DNA of 64,000 nt from Phyllostachys edulis. Taxonomy: Eukaryota; Streptophyta; Magnoliopsida; Poales; Poaceae. Where the stretch lies: NCBI GenBank assembly GCA_036346405.1, contig CM070550.1, positions 11,070,115-11,134,114 on the forward strand. Reading direction: 5' to 3'. Both the position numbers and the translations under genes were made by a program. Below the pieces are notes generated by a model, which saw only the letters and a list, made by a program, of their open reading frames with translations, was not told the origin of the DNA and did not search any database. This document shows, in pieces, positions 11,446 through 22,310 of the stretch (position 1 is its first letter; each line of letters starts with the position of its first letter).

Positions 11446-11790
11446 ATGGATATACCTAAGACCGCTTTCAACGCTGCACGACATTATGAGTTCTTAGTCA
11501 TGTCCTTTGGTCTAACTAATGCCCCGCCTATTTCATGAACATGATGAATAAGGTATTCATGGAATATTTGGACAAGTTTGTAGTCGATTCATCGATGATA
11601 TTTTGGTTTACTCCAAGTCAAGAAGAACATGCCGAGCATTTGAGATTAATCCTAGAGAAACTCAGAGAGCATCGCTTGTATGCTAAGTTTAGTAAGTGTG
11701 ATTTCTAGAAAAGGAAGTGGATTTCTTGGTCAAGGATGACAAACAGCAGGAGTAGCAGCTTGACCCCAAAGAAAGTTAAAGTCAGACATA
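11446..11790 (+). pseudogene. RT fragment of B2
   Basis: Frames read HYEFLVMSFGLTNA, then YFMNMMNKVFMEYLDKF, then an IDDIL-type catalytic box that is frameshifted at about 11585-11600, then HAEHLRLILEKLREHRLYAK. These are the palm and thumb of Ty3/gypsy RT. The N-terminal third of the domain is missing. Single-base gaps split the frame. Confidence 0.8.
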
Positions 11791-12410
11791 TTGGGGAAAT
11801 GTTTCAAGACCGCTACCGATTCGCAGCTTGGGATTGCGGGATACTATCGTCGTTTCATTGAAGGATTCTCATCAATTGCTAAACCTCTTACGCAATTGTT
11901 GAAAAAGAGAAAAGTTTACTCGACCCTAGCTTGTGAGGAAAGTTTTCAAGAATTGAAGAAGCGGTTGACTTCAAATTTCAAGTACGATTCTCGCCAGATA
12001 TTCGCAAGGATTTTGATATCTATTGTGATGCTTCGCCAAGGGTTAGGATGTGTCCCGATGCAAGAAGGAAGAGCTGTCGCTTATGCGTCAAGGCAGTTAA
12101 GGCCGCATGAAGAAAATTACCCTACCAATGATCTAGAATTAGCTGCCGTAGTGCATACTTTGAAGATTTGGCATCATTACCTCATCGGTAATCGCTGCGA
12201 GGTATACATGCATCATAAAAGCTTGAAATATATTTTCACTCACCGATCTCAATATGAGACAGAGAAGATGGCTAGAGTTGATAAAGGATTATAATCTTGG
12301 AATCCATTACCATCCTCGTAAAGCCAATGTCGCTGCCGATGCCTTGAGCCGCAAGAGCCACCGTAATGCTTTTGAAGTGAAAGAGCCTCGCTCGTAACTT
12401 CAAGAGGAAT
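11791..12410 (+). pseudogene. RNase H domain of B2
   Basis: The open frame 11791-12294 reads LGIAGYYRRFIEGFSSIAKP, FQELKKRLTSNFK, then GRAVAYASRQLRPHEENYPT, LELAAVVHTLKIWHHYLIGN and HHKSLKYIFT, followed by ADALSRKS near 12335. These are the RNase H blocks of gypsy elements. The first catalytic Asp (in YCDAS) sits in another frame near 12020. The order and spacing are normal. Confidence 0.85.
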
Positions 12411-13890
12411 TCCGTGTCAAGCTAGAAGTAGTATCTCAAGGATTCATGGCAAATTTGAAGTGCAACTACTTTGGAGAAGCAGATTCATGAGGCTCAAATT
12501 AAAGACTCAGAGTTCTCCGACATCAAGAAGAAGATGATGTATGGGAAGTTCAAGGACTTCACTGTGGATGATCGTGACATACCGTGGATCAATGGACGAT
12601 TCGCGCTGATGTTGATGGATTGAGACAACTAATTTTGAAGGAGGCCCATGACTCAAAGTATTCGATTCACCCCGGTAGTACTAAGATGTATCAAGATGTT
12701 AAGAATAAGTTTTGGTGGCCAATTGAAGCGAGACGCCGCAGGTTCGTTGTCTTGTGCGACGGTGTCGAAAGTTAAAGCAGAGCATCAAAGGCCAGCAGGT
12801 CTCATGGTAACCTTTGAAGATTCCAGAGTGGAAGTGGAAGAAATCGAATGGATTTCATTATCGGTTTACCCAAGACTCACCAAGTTACGATTCGATTTGG
12901 GTAATAGTGGATCGCTTTGACTAAAGTCGCCCATTTATTGCCGCCAAAACCACATACTCGTGGAGATCATCCGCAGAGTCAGATATGTCGAGGATTGTCG
13001 GGCTTGCATGGTGTGCCCAAGAAGATAGTGTCGATCGAGGATCTCGCTCACCTCTCGATTTTGGCAAAGTTTGCATGAAGCCTTAGGGACTCACCAATTT
13101 CAAGATCGCTGATCATCCCTGCATGATGGACAGATCGAAAGAGTTAATCGATATTGAGGATATGTTGAGAGCTTGTGCTCTAGCAAATGCTACCCGCTGG
13201 GATAAGAGTTTACCGTATGTAGAATTCTCATACAACAACAGCTATCAAGCTTAGTTTGCAGATGTCGCCGCTTGAAGCTCAGATGGTCGTGCTCTCAGAA
13301 CGCCACCAATTGGTTAGAAATTGTCGAACGCATGCTTTTGGCCCAGATATTATTCAAGAAGCGTAAGAACAAGTGGCTATGATCCGAGAGAGACTAAAGA
13401 TAGCTCACCGAGGCGTAAGAGCTATGCCGATAATCGCCGCCGTGATCTCGCTTTTGAGCCGAGGATTTTGTGTATCTTCGAGTTACGCCTCGTGAGGTGT
13501 GAAAAGGTTCCATGCCAAAGGGAAGCTTGCCCTCTGTGATGTTGGTCCGCTCAAGATTTTGGATCGCCGTGGAGAAGTAGCTTATCGCTTGAGCCGCCAG
13601 AGTCGCTAGCGGAGTCCATGATGTCTTTCATGTGTCTCAGCTTGAAGAAGTGTCTTCGTGGTGCCGAAGAACAAGCACCGCCGAGTCAATTGAACTAAAG
13701 AAGACCTCACCTACAAAGAACAAATATGGTCAAGATTCTCGATGTCGCAGAACGCCGGACCGTATAAAGATTGCTTTTTGCAAGGTGCAAGGAACCACCA
13801 CTGTAAGGTGAAGCAACGGGAGCGTGAAGAAGAGTTGAACCGAAGTTCCCCAAATTTTTCTCCAGTTTAGCCCTAATCTCGGGTCGAGAT
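12411..13890 (+). pseudogene. integrase and chromodomain-like tail of B2
   Basis: LRQLILKEAHDSKYSIHPGS and TKMYQDVKNKFWWP (12610-12720) form the zinc-binding start of integrase. Catalytic-core pieces follow in shifting frames. The tail 13700-13890 matches the B1 chromodomain-like segment and ends close to the purine tract. There are many 1-2 base gaps relative to B1, so no function remains. Confidence 0.8.
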
Positions 13891-13910
13891 TCCTTTAAGG
13901 GGGGGAGGTT

Positions 13911-16900
13911 TGTAACATCCCAATTTTTCAGAGCTTTAAAAATCATTTAAATAGTTGTAGTGAGAAAATTCACCATTTGGATTTGTTTGAATTTAATTTA
14001 AAAGCTTAATATTGGACTTTGAGTAACAAAACAATTTAATATGACTAAAGTCAACATGAACAATAGTCAAAACTATTTTATTTGGATTCTCTGTGCTTGG
14101 ATATATTTTCTAGAATTTTCTAGAATTTTTCCAAGTTCATTTGCTAATTTCCATTGCTTATTTGAATTCTCTGTTATTTTCTAAAAATAAAACCTATTTT
14201 AAATCTCCAATAGTGTCCGGGCCGAATTCCTCAAATTTCAGCCCCTGCTCATCTCTACCGATCCTTCAGAGTCAGTCTGATAAGATTTGGACGCTTGATC
14301 AACACCGCCGCTTTGCCTCACCCTCCGCCCAGGCCGCTTCCCTGCTCGCCGCCAGTGGACCCCACCACCTTCGCCCCGCCGCTGCTCTCCTCAAGGTTCG
14401 TCACAAGACAACCGCCATTGAAGCTGCGGCGAAGCTCGCTAACGGCCGCTTCAACCACCCACGACCACGCTGGTGTGCGACGACTCGCGCCCTCCTCCGC
14501 ACGACCCCACGCCTCTTCCTCTCTTCTCAAGACGCGGGCGCCTAAGCCGCAACCGCCGCCACGATCTCAAGACACGACCTCCTCGCCGCCACGCCGCTGG
14601 TGCCTCCCGCCCCTATAAAGGCACCCCAGGATCGCGCCTCCGAACTCAAACCCCCAACCCACACCTCCTCACAAGCCCCAGCCACAGCATTCGAGCTTTA
14701 GGGCTTTCACCACGGTGGAATTTTTCGACACGCCGCCAGAGCCGCCGCTGTCGGGAGCACGCCACCGAAGTTCGCCATCGCCTCTACCTCCCGACCTCCC
14801 TCGACGCTAATTCTCGCCGGAGGCCGCCCGACAAAACCCGCCCTCCTCCGCCCGACCGCCGGCCACCACAGCTGCCCCGACCACCCGACCTACACCGAGG
14901 TTCGCAATAGCGCCACTACACGCCTGCATTCACCCACTCGCCGGCGATCATCAGAAGCGGTGACTATTGGGTCCTGCCGCCGCCAAGTTGTCGTCTCGCC
15001 GACGTGGACGCCAAGTCACCGGCCACCTCACTCAGGCTCTGCAGGTCATCTCCGCTGTGGCGCCAGGTCGCCCGCCACGTGAGCGCCCACGCGGCGCCCC
15101 AGCCACCAGATCTGAAGACTCTGTGGACTTAGTCCACCGTGAGTTTGCCTCGATATGGGGTCCCACATGTCGATTTTATTTTAATTCTTTTAATTCTTGA
15201 AAGTCCTTCACGACGTCATGTTGATGTCATGCTTATGCTAATATTCGATTTTTCTTTTAAGAAATAATTCGAATTCCAAAGAACTTATTTTTAGGATTTC
15301 TTTAGATTTAAACTTTGAAACCTCATATCTTTTGCATCCTAACTCCAAATTCATCCATTCAAATTTCTAAATTCGTCTAAAATCCAGATCTACATAATGG
15401 AGATTTTTATTTATTTTTTTGAAGTTGTTTTGCCTCTGTTATTTATTTATTTTGTTTTTGTGCTTCGCTTATGAAAGTAGACTCGACGCTGTTGGAAGAG
15501 TTGAAGAAGAAGGAGCTTTCCAAGACCGTGACCAAGACATAAACCTATTCCAAGGCAAGCTATACCCTTGACCATTTTGCTTCCCAGCTTTACAAAAGTA
15601 TTTTAATTCAAATTATCGTGATCTTAATTCAAGTATTTATTTAAAAGCTTTTGGGTAAAATGAGTTAATTCCAAATTGTTATGCCTCCCTTGTGTAATTG
15701 TTATGCCCTGATCCTTTGTCACCCTAGTTGCTATTTAGTTGGTAATATTGTAGCACCAACGGGTTGGTTAGTACGAGTAGATTGCTTAGTCATGCCACTA
15801 ATCACTTATTCATGTGAGACCGCAATTATTAATCTGACTAAGTGATTATGCAATCTTATAATAATCAGGTGTACTATGTGTCTTTGTGGCATGTGTTGCA
15901 CTTAAATCAACTGGTGGTAAAAAGGATTTGGACCGAGGCAAGTGGTGGATACTGTGAAATGGTGGATCGTGGTGATCTGTGGTGGACAATAATCTGTGTG
16001 ATCTCTGTGAATAATAATCTGTGGTCAGGTGGTTTAGTTGGCATGTGGAAGTCTTGCCTTGGTCAATTAAGGACCTCACCATGTGCGCCATTGAACTGAG
16101 CTCCTGCACGACCACATGCCTGCTTTTGAGACTCTGCCTAGCATAGTAAGATAAGGTATCCAAATGCTTTGTTATGATTAGTGTTAGCTACACTAATTGT
16201 ATCTTGTGGGTAAAGTGTACAAACTCGCAGAGTGTAACTCAATCTATTCGAAATAAGCTATTCATGGTCATGGACAACGCCGGGATTTCTACACTAGGGT
16301 AGATTTTCATAAACTGTGGGAAGGAGCTGGTGGTTTAAATCATCCAAATATGTGAATAAAATTGTCTAGGCTGTGTGTGTCTTTGTGAAATAAATTGTTA
16401 AGTTATTATTGTCTATTCGCTTTTACTTGTTTTCAATCTATTATCTCAGATTCAATCGCAAATATTGCATTTTCGCAAAAGAGCCATGTAATGCCTTTCC
16501 CTTGTAAAAGCCAAGATGTATACATTGCATTGCGTGGTGTGGCTTATGTAGTACGGGTGTACTCACGCTTGTTTTGACGAATCAAGGTAAGAGGAGGAGT
16601 CTTCACCACTTTCGAGGACGAAGTTTATCGAAGGTGCCCGATCGTGAGGTCTTGATCCCACCGGTTGCCTCGTGGCTAATCGATGGGGTGCCACTACCTT
16701 TCTCGCTTCACGCCGCTTGTTTTTCTCTCATAGCCCTACGTGGCTCAATAGTTGTAAACTCGACCTTAAGGTCAAAACCATTATTTATTAATCAAAATTA
16801 TTCGCTTATGTTATTATTCGCCGTATGGATCGATTTCCATCTTTGTTAACACTGTGTGCACTAGCGTGATCCCGGCTAGTGCATTAAACACAGAGGGTCC

Positions 16901-16923
16901 CGGTGAAATTTTGGGTCCCGACA
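13911..16923 (+). repeat. 3' LTR of B2 (about 3.0 kb)
   Basis: It starts TGTAACATCCCAATTTTT just after the purine tract TTTAAGGGGGGGAGG and ends GGGTCCCGACA. It is homologous along its length to both B1 LTRs but more diverged. A TATA box (CCTATAAAGG, about 14612) lies in a GC-rich segment. It retains the segment near 16120-16500 that the B1 3' LTR lacks. ORFs inside are accidental. Confidence 0.85.
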
Positions 16924-18579
16924 ATACCTTGTCCTTATCAAGCTTTTGCCCAAGTTTGAAACAAATTGCATCATTGCTCAAGTGACGGCGTAATGCATAA
17001 CACTAAGTACCTTGGGCGCATATAATGGAATACTGCTCGTGGTCGAAAACTCGGATCACACTCACATTGTTCTATGTCATTAGTGTGCAAGACCGGTCAG
17101 GCATCGTGATTCATCATCATTGGTCGAAACATAACCACCTTCTCAATTGATAAGCATCGCTCGACATTTGGGCAATTCACCGAAAGTGGCCAACACCCTT
17201 ACACTTGTGGCAAATAATATCACGAGAACAACCTCGCCGATCCCATCAAGAGGCCACACTAGCAAAGAAAAGCCACCGGTCAACGCACTGCTGGGGGTAT
17301 TCTCCGCTTCCTAGTCATGGAACTACGCTGTCGTCATTGAATTGTTCCCCACCGCAGTACTCTTGTTCGCTGATGCTATTATAATTTTGTCCCGGATTGG
17401 CTAAAACGCTTGAACGGCAAATAACCGCATCTTCAATCACTTGGCGCCGCTTCATGAGCTTGGTGCAACAACTCAATCATATCATTGTAAGGATGGTGAT
17501 TGACAATACGCTTGATTGCATAATTCATGCCGCCTAGAAATCTCGCCATGGTCCGCTTCTTCATTTTCACGGACATCGCATGTATTATAACAGCTTCCAT
17601 TTCCTTATGATAGTCATCAATTGATTTCAAACCTTAGCGCAGACCTGTCAACTTTTCAAACAGAGAACGCTTGTAGTGGCAAGGTACAAAACGTGCTCGC
17701 AGAAGTTGCTTCATTTGCTCCTGTGAGAATCAAGAAGTCATGGCACTCCATACGCCATTTAAGAAAATGCTCCCACCAATGTGTGGTATAATCATCCAAA
17801 CCATTGGATACAAGTAAAAGCTTCTTCTCATTAGAATAATTGTTCATCTAAACAATTTATCAACTTTCAGCTCCCAAGTAAGATATGCTTCACATCCTGT
17901 ATCACCAAAAGATAGGAAGACTAAATTTGGGCTTAGCGACAAAATCCTCACTTCATCGTGGCGATGGCAATGCACATTGTGGTCGGTGGGGTTGTTTGTG
18001 GTCGTAGTCGAGTCGCCATTGCCCGAGAGGTCGGCCTCACACCGCCGACCAGTGACATCATGTGGTCGCACTGTGGTCGGTGATAAATGGGTCACCCTTC
18101 GTGGGGCATCCAGGTGCAACCCGACCATTGCCACCATGGTGGCCTTCGATGCCTCGACCACGCCCACGGCCCTCAGGCCGGGCGCAGCGTGTTATGGGCG
18201 GAACACTGCGGTGGCAAGAGGTTGTTGACGACGCGCTTTGACGGCCAAGACTCCTTGTCCCCACGAATAGCATGCTCCTCCACGGTCTCATTGTGTTGAT
18301 CGGTCAAGGACCATGCACACTGCGATCGTCACTTTATGCGACCTCCACGGAGATTATGGTGGGTGAACATGTTACGCACTCTAGGAAGTTAGTGTCGATG
18401 GTCGACGCAACTGCAGTGACCTCCTCCCAAAGGTGGTTAGTCCCGCTCAACTTCCCCAAGCTCATCACGCACACCATTATCACCATCATGAAGTTGTTTT
18501 GTAGCATCTCGCAATCGAAAGTGAATTCAATCCACGAATCGCGCCCCGGATTTGGTGGAATCTCCTCGTGACCTAACAT
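16924..18579 (-). pseudogene. gag (and start of protease linker) of H element
   Basis: Minus-strand frames give, from right to left, MLGHEEIPPNPG (18579), GCEAYLTWELKVDKLFR (ends about 17844), LLVSNGLDDYTTHWWEHFLK, and IDDYHKEMEAVIIHAMSVK with TMARFLGGMNYAIKRIV. These are the Gag core. A zinc knuckle, CHKCKGVGHFR, lies near 17175-17215, and its last Cys is lost behind a stop. The left edge, at 16924, is cut by B2. It is related to the gag of element A. Confidence 0.8.
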
Positions 18580-19789
18580 GGTAACAACTCACAAAGAACA
18601 AGCGAGATTATATCTCGTTAGTAAAACAAAATTCTCTCACTACGCTCACAACTCACTGTCCTGACAACAAGACAAGCTTACTGCTCCAAAGTGAATTAAG
18701 GACGCAAAAAGGACAATTGTGATAGCGAATCCATCTCAACTCGGTAATGTATGAGCGTGAATCGAGAGCAAAGGAGTACACCAACGGGTAGGTGGAGCTT
18801 GGAAAGGTATGTGTATAACCTATGCAAACCGATATTCAAGATGTTGTAAAGCTAAGTAATGATCCAAGCTAGAAAAATTTGCTTATGTGCCGATCCAACA
18901 AGTTTTAAGTGAAGTGTATGAACACATATGCAACGATAAAATTAAGTGACCTAATGCAACTAAAGGATCGAGTCGCCGATCGACGACTCTTATTGCACCA
19001 AGTACTAGGAGAGACGCTTAGCCAATTGCAACGAAAATAACGGCACAAGATTACTCAAAGAGATTAAATACACAATCTGAAATTATGAATGAGGGTGTAC
19101 TCTTCCCAAATTTATGCCATTGCTTTTGCTTTTGTTTTTGCTTTCATAAACTGCAAGAACAAGCTCTTCCTCCGCCGGCTATTAAGGTAACCGAAAGGAA
19201 AAGTTGGTAATCGACTTTGCGGTGTTTCTTTTGCTCTTTTTTATACATTTTCAAGTCGTGGCTTTTTTCTTCAAGTCACCGCTTTTACTTTCTTCTTTTG
19301 CAAAGGCCGAAGGAAATGTGTAGATGCACCCTTTGATTTGCGAGTCGCAAAATTGTCAAAAGTGTAGATTAATTCCAAGAGCAGCCCAAAAGCAATATTC
19401 AAAAGCTAGTCTCAAAGAGGAAAGGATATAAGGAATTTACTCCAGCCAAACCAAAACGAACATCCTGGTACGGGTCGTCGTTGGCTACGACCACACCGAT
19501 GACCAAGACACAGGATAGAAGGTGCGGGTCGGACGGCTTCGAGCACGACCATGCTCACGATCACGGATAAATATTTTTTTTGGGTTTCTGTGTATTCAAA
19601 AACAAGGCGATGCAAAGAAAACACGTAGATCAGCACAAAAAACAAATCTCTAATGGACGAAAACTTAACTAAACTCACAAGAAAAATAGATTGAATCTAG
19701 GGTTTGGAAAAAAAAATTGTTGTAATTTTTGGTTCAATGGACTATAGGACAGAAAACAAATCTAAACTATGGGTAAATAGCTCTCACCG
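18580..19789 (-). other. untranslated leader of H element
   Basis: This 1.2-kb stretch lies between the H LTR/primer site and its gag. It is AT-rich with no recognisable protein. It occupies the place of the 5' leader in minus orientation. A short minus ORF (19678-19412) has no family features. Confidence 0.5.
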
Positions 19790-19814
19790 AGTCAACCTAG
19801 AATCTGATATTACA
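19790..19814 (-). other. primer binding site candidate of H element
   Basis: The minus strand reads TGTAATATCAGATTCTAGG directly after the LTR end CCTTATCA. It resembles a tRNA-Met complement (TGGTATCAGA...) with changes. It lies where the site must be, between the LTR and the leader. Confidence 0.45.
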
Positions 19815-20272
19815 TGATAAGGGGGTTGCCCGATCTTCTCAGTGAGAAACGTAGATAGTTGATGCAAAGTAGTCGATGTTGCTAGCTGAACCCTCATACC
19901 AATGCACGAACCCTCAACTCTTTGGATATCACCCAAAACACAACAGATAGATGATCGTTGCGAGACCACTAGCGACGATCGCCAAGCCCCCAATTCCCAA
20001 TGGAACGACAGCTTGACCTTGAAGTGCAGGATGAACCAATGGATCGCCCAATTCTCTCTCAAAGTCCTCGCATGAACTCTGGTTTGAAAGAACAAGCAAT
20101 AGCTATGTTTCAATCTTATGCATAAACTGGTCTCCTTTACAATGGGCAAAGCCCTGGCCTTATATTGGCACCTAAGGGTGTGGCCGACTCACATACGGCT
20201 TAATGCCGATTCTACCTCTAACTCACATATCGTACAAAGATTCTTTCCTAATATAGTTATGAAAATATTACA
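19815..20272 (-). repeat. LTR of H element
   Basis: On the minus strand this runs from about TGTAATATTTTCATAAC (20272) to CAACCCCCTTATCA (19815). It holds a TATATTAGG stretch and a TATAAGGCCAGGG stretch. On one side lies the end of a pol frame and on the other a primer site, leader and gag. It therefore sits as a 3' LTR for the fragment to its right and a 5' LTR for the gag to its left. Boundaries are set by TG/CA and context only. Confidence 0.55.
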
Positions 20273-20377
20273 ACTGACTCCAACTAAAAGATATATACTA
20301 TAACCTATCTACGACCAGTACTATTCATGTTGAGTATCGAGCATCGTAGGACTGGTCGAAGACCTGGTCGTAGGATT
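20273..20377 (-). pseudogene. extreme end of H pol (right copy), left of the solo LTR
   Basis: The minus strand reads DQSYDQVFDQSYDARYST then a stop, close to the LTR at 20272. It continues the fragment at 21317-21800, which is separated from it by the inserted solo LTR with a matching 5-bp duplication. The YDQ-rich wording recalls the PYDQF repeats of the left copy. Confidence 0.5.
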
Positions 20378-21316
20378 TGATGAGGACATCGACCCTAAGG
20401 ATACAACCACGACTTTGAAAAGATCTACGACCGGCTCTGCAGGGTCTACGACCAGCTCTATAGGGTCCACGATCAGCCCGCAGGTCTACGACCACTTCCG
20501 TAAGACCCACGACCAGGCTCGCAGGTCTACGATCAGCTTAAGAGGGTTCACGATCAGCTCCGCAGGGTCTACGACCACTTCCAGAAGACCTACGACCAGC
20601 TCTATAGGGTCTACGACCACTTCAAGAAGACCTACAACTACTACTTCAACCCGCTGCACCGCATTCTCTACTTCAACTCAATCTTCCACAACCGGATTTA
20701 TGCCACTACAATACAATATTATCTAATGGGACCACGCTACATCTACTCCTACAATCCGAAGCTACGCCTACATGCCATGGCGCCAGATTTACATACCATG
20801 GTGTCAGGCCACCAATTATTGGCCCACTGGCTATGTAATATATGGGCTGACTTGTCCATAAGGCCCATGTGATGGTCGACCACCCTAGGGGGCCGTACTG
20901 TTCACGTGAACAGTTCCGCCGCCCTAGGCCGCCCTAGGGTTTCCACCTCCTCACATTCCCCCCCTATATATGTGCAGCAACCGCCACAGTTTAGGGTTGG
21001 GTTTTTCTTAGATTATTCTGCCACTTTGCAGTTTCGCCGCTTGTTCGGTTTGAGGAACCCCACTTGTAAACTTCATCTATATTCGCAATATATTTCAGAT
21101 TGCATCTACCTTGTTCTTGTGAGTTGCTTCGATTGCTTGCAGGAATCATAACCCTCATGGTAAGGTCGATCGCAAGTGCAAGCGTGGTTGATAACGGCAA
21201 TGCGGGTGTAGCGAATTGCGAGGTGACGATCTGCGGGTCGGAAGCCTCAAAGCGTCAACGTCCTCACGACGAAATCAATCGAACCTATCGGAAGATCGGG
21301 CCACCGTGATTCATCA
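20378..21316 (+). repeat. solo LTR related to element A
   Basis: It starts TGATGAGGACATCGACCCTA and ends CGTGATTCATCA, as the A LTRs do. GGATT flanks both sides (20373-20377 and 21317-21321). That is a clean 5-bp target duplication, which shows that a full element inserted and recombined to one LTR. It shares the CATGCCATGG repeats and the GTTCACGTGAACAG palindrome (about 20900) with element A. Otherwise it is diverged. Confidence 0.9.
20425..20645 (+). repeat. minisatellite of about 21 bp in the solo LTR
   Basis: Imperfect tandem copies of a unit like TCTACGACCAGCTCTATAGGG. Because the unit is a multiple of three, one frame reads as repeats of seven residues (VYDQLYR, with variants VYDHFRK). 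Element A lacks this array in the same place. Confidence 0.75.
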
Positions 21317-21800
21317 GGATTGGTCCTAGCTAGGAAGGTCCCGAAGAGGTCTTGAGGGAGGTCCTAGTGGACCTCCTGGGTGGTCGTGGAAGACCTCCGG
21401 GTGGTCCTGGAAGACCTCCTTGCGCGAGGGTGGCCTTGGAGACCTCCTTGGGGTGAGTTGACAGCATAAGGTGACTTCCTTTGATCTTCCAAAGTCCTCC
21501 TCCATTGCTTTGCATCCAAAGTCTTCACAATATTCGAATCTGAGAATGCACAAAGTATTTACATGAGGTAGTAGCCAATTCTCAGTATAGTTAATAATAG
21601 TTTCATTAAGAAGCAAAAGCACCTGTTGGTTTAGAAGCTTGGTTCGAGCTCTGGTCATTGGACCAAATTGCATCGAATTGGTCGAGGGATGTCCGAATCG
21701 ATCGTGAGGAACGCCTTGGCGGGTCGAGGGATGTCCTTATTAGTTTGTGTCTCACCATCAATAAGAGAAGATGCATATGTGTTAGGGATGTCCGCATCAG
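21317..21800 (-). pseudogene. C-terminus of pol, H element (right copy)
   Basis: Minus-strand frames read DADIPNTYASSLIDGETQTN, then PMTRARTKLLNQQVLLLLNE, then LLPHVNTLCILRFEYCE. This is the post-integrase tail of grass gypsy polyproteins (GP(I/M)TRARAK is typical). The fragment begins at 21800 within DADIP. Part of it (21657-21800) repeats 4773-4905 of the left copy. A frameshift separates the two halves. Beyond 21800 the sequence is unrelated. Confidence 0.8.
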
Positions 21801-22310
21801 GTTGGCACCGTCTCCGTCCCAGGGGCACGGACCTTCGCAAGGCTCTTCAACTTGCCCTCATCAACAAGAGTCTAGAGAACCAACTCTGTCATGGTGGACC
21901 TCCCAAGACCGCTCGTATACGACGCTTCCCCGCCACCTTCCTTACTCCGCTTCATCATAGCCGAAGGCCTGGTCAAGACCCTCGTAAACCGAACAAGCAC
22001 CGCAAGAACAAGCACACTAGCAATTGGGAGCCAACCAGAACAAAGGGCGCAAGCAAAAAAGGGGGGTGACCACCTATTTATAAGCCAGCACAACCAGCGG
22101 GTCGAAGACAAACAGCCACAGGCCACTCAGTGCATGCCACATGGAACCAGCCGACAACATGCCTGAAACACCATTACGGCGCACACCACCCAACGCCGGC
22201 GTGCGGAACCCTAAAGGGCGCAAAACGGCGCCTTTATGGTGCACGGTACAACAAGAAGCACAACCAGATCTTCGAAATCAACCCTCTCCTGAGCCCTTCC
22301 AAGACATCGC
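21801..22310 (+). other. unassigned segment, possibly the 5' internal part of a Tat-type element
   Basis: It opens with TTGGCACCGTCTCC, which resembles the sequence that follows the 5' LTR in Tat elements (TTGGCGCCGTCTGTGG, from memory). No matching LTR is present to the left. A weak open frame starts MVDLPRPLVYDASPPPS (21891). A CTATTTATAAG TATA-like box lies near 22073. The right edge is the start of B1. Origin uncertain. Confidence 0.35.

Larger units (their letters stand above)
11446..16923 (+). mobile_element. Element B2: 5'-truncated Tekay/RIRE3-like gypsy element
   Basis: Sequence from here to 16923 is colinear with 28795-33876 of element B1: RT palm, RNase H, integrase, chromodomain-like tail, purine tract and a 3-kb LTR. 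It starts abruptly at ATACCTAAGACCGC inside RT, where minus-strand H sequence stops. The 5' LTR, gag and protease are missing. It lies within H, and a further H fragment starts exactly after its LTR. Confidence 0.85.
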
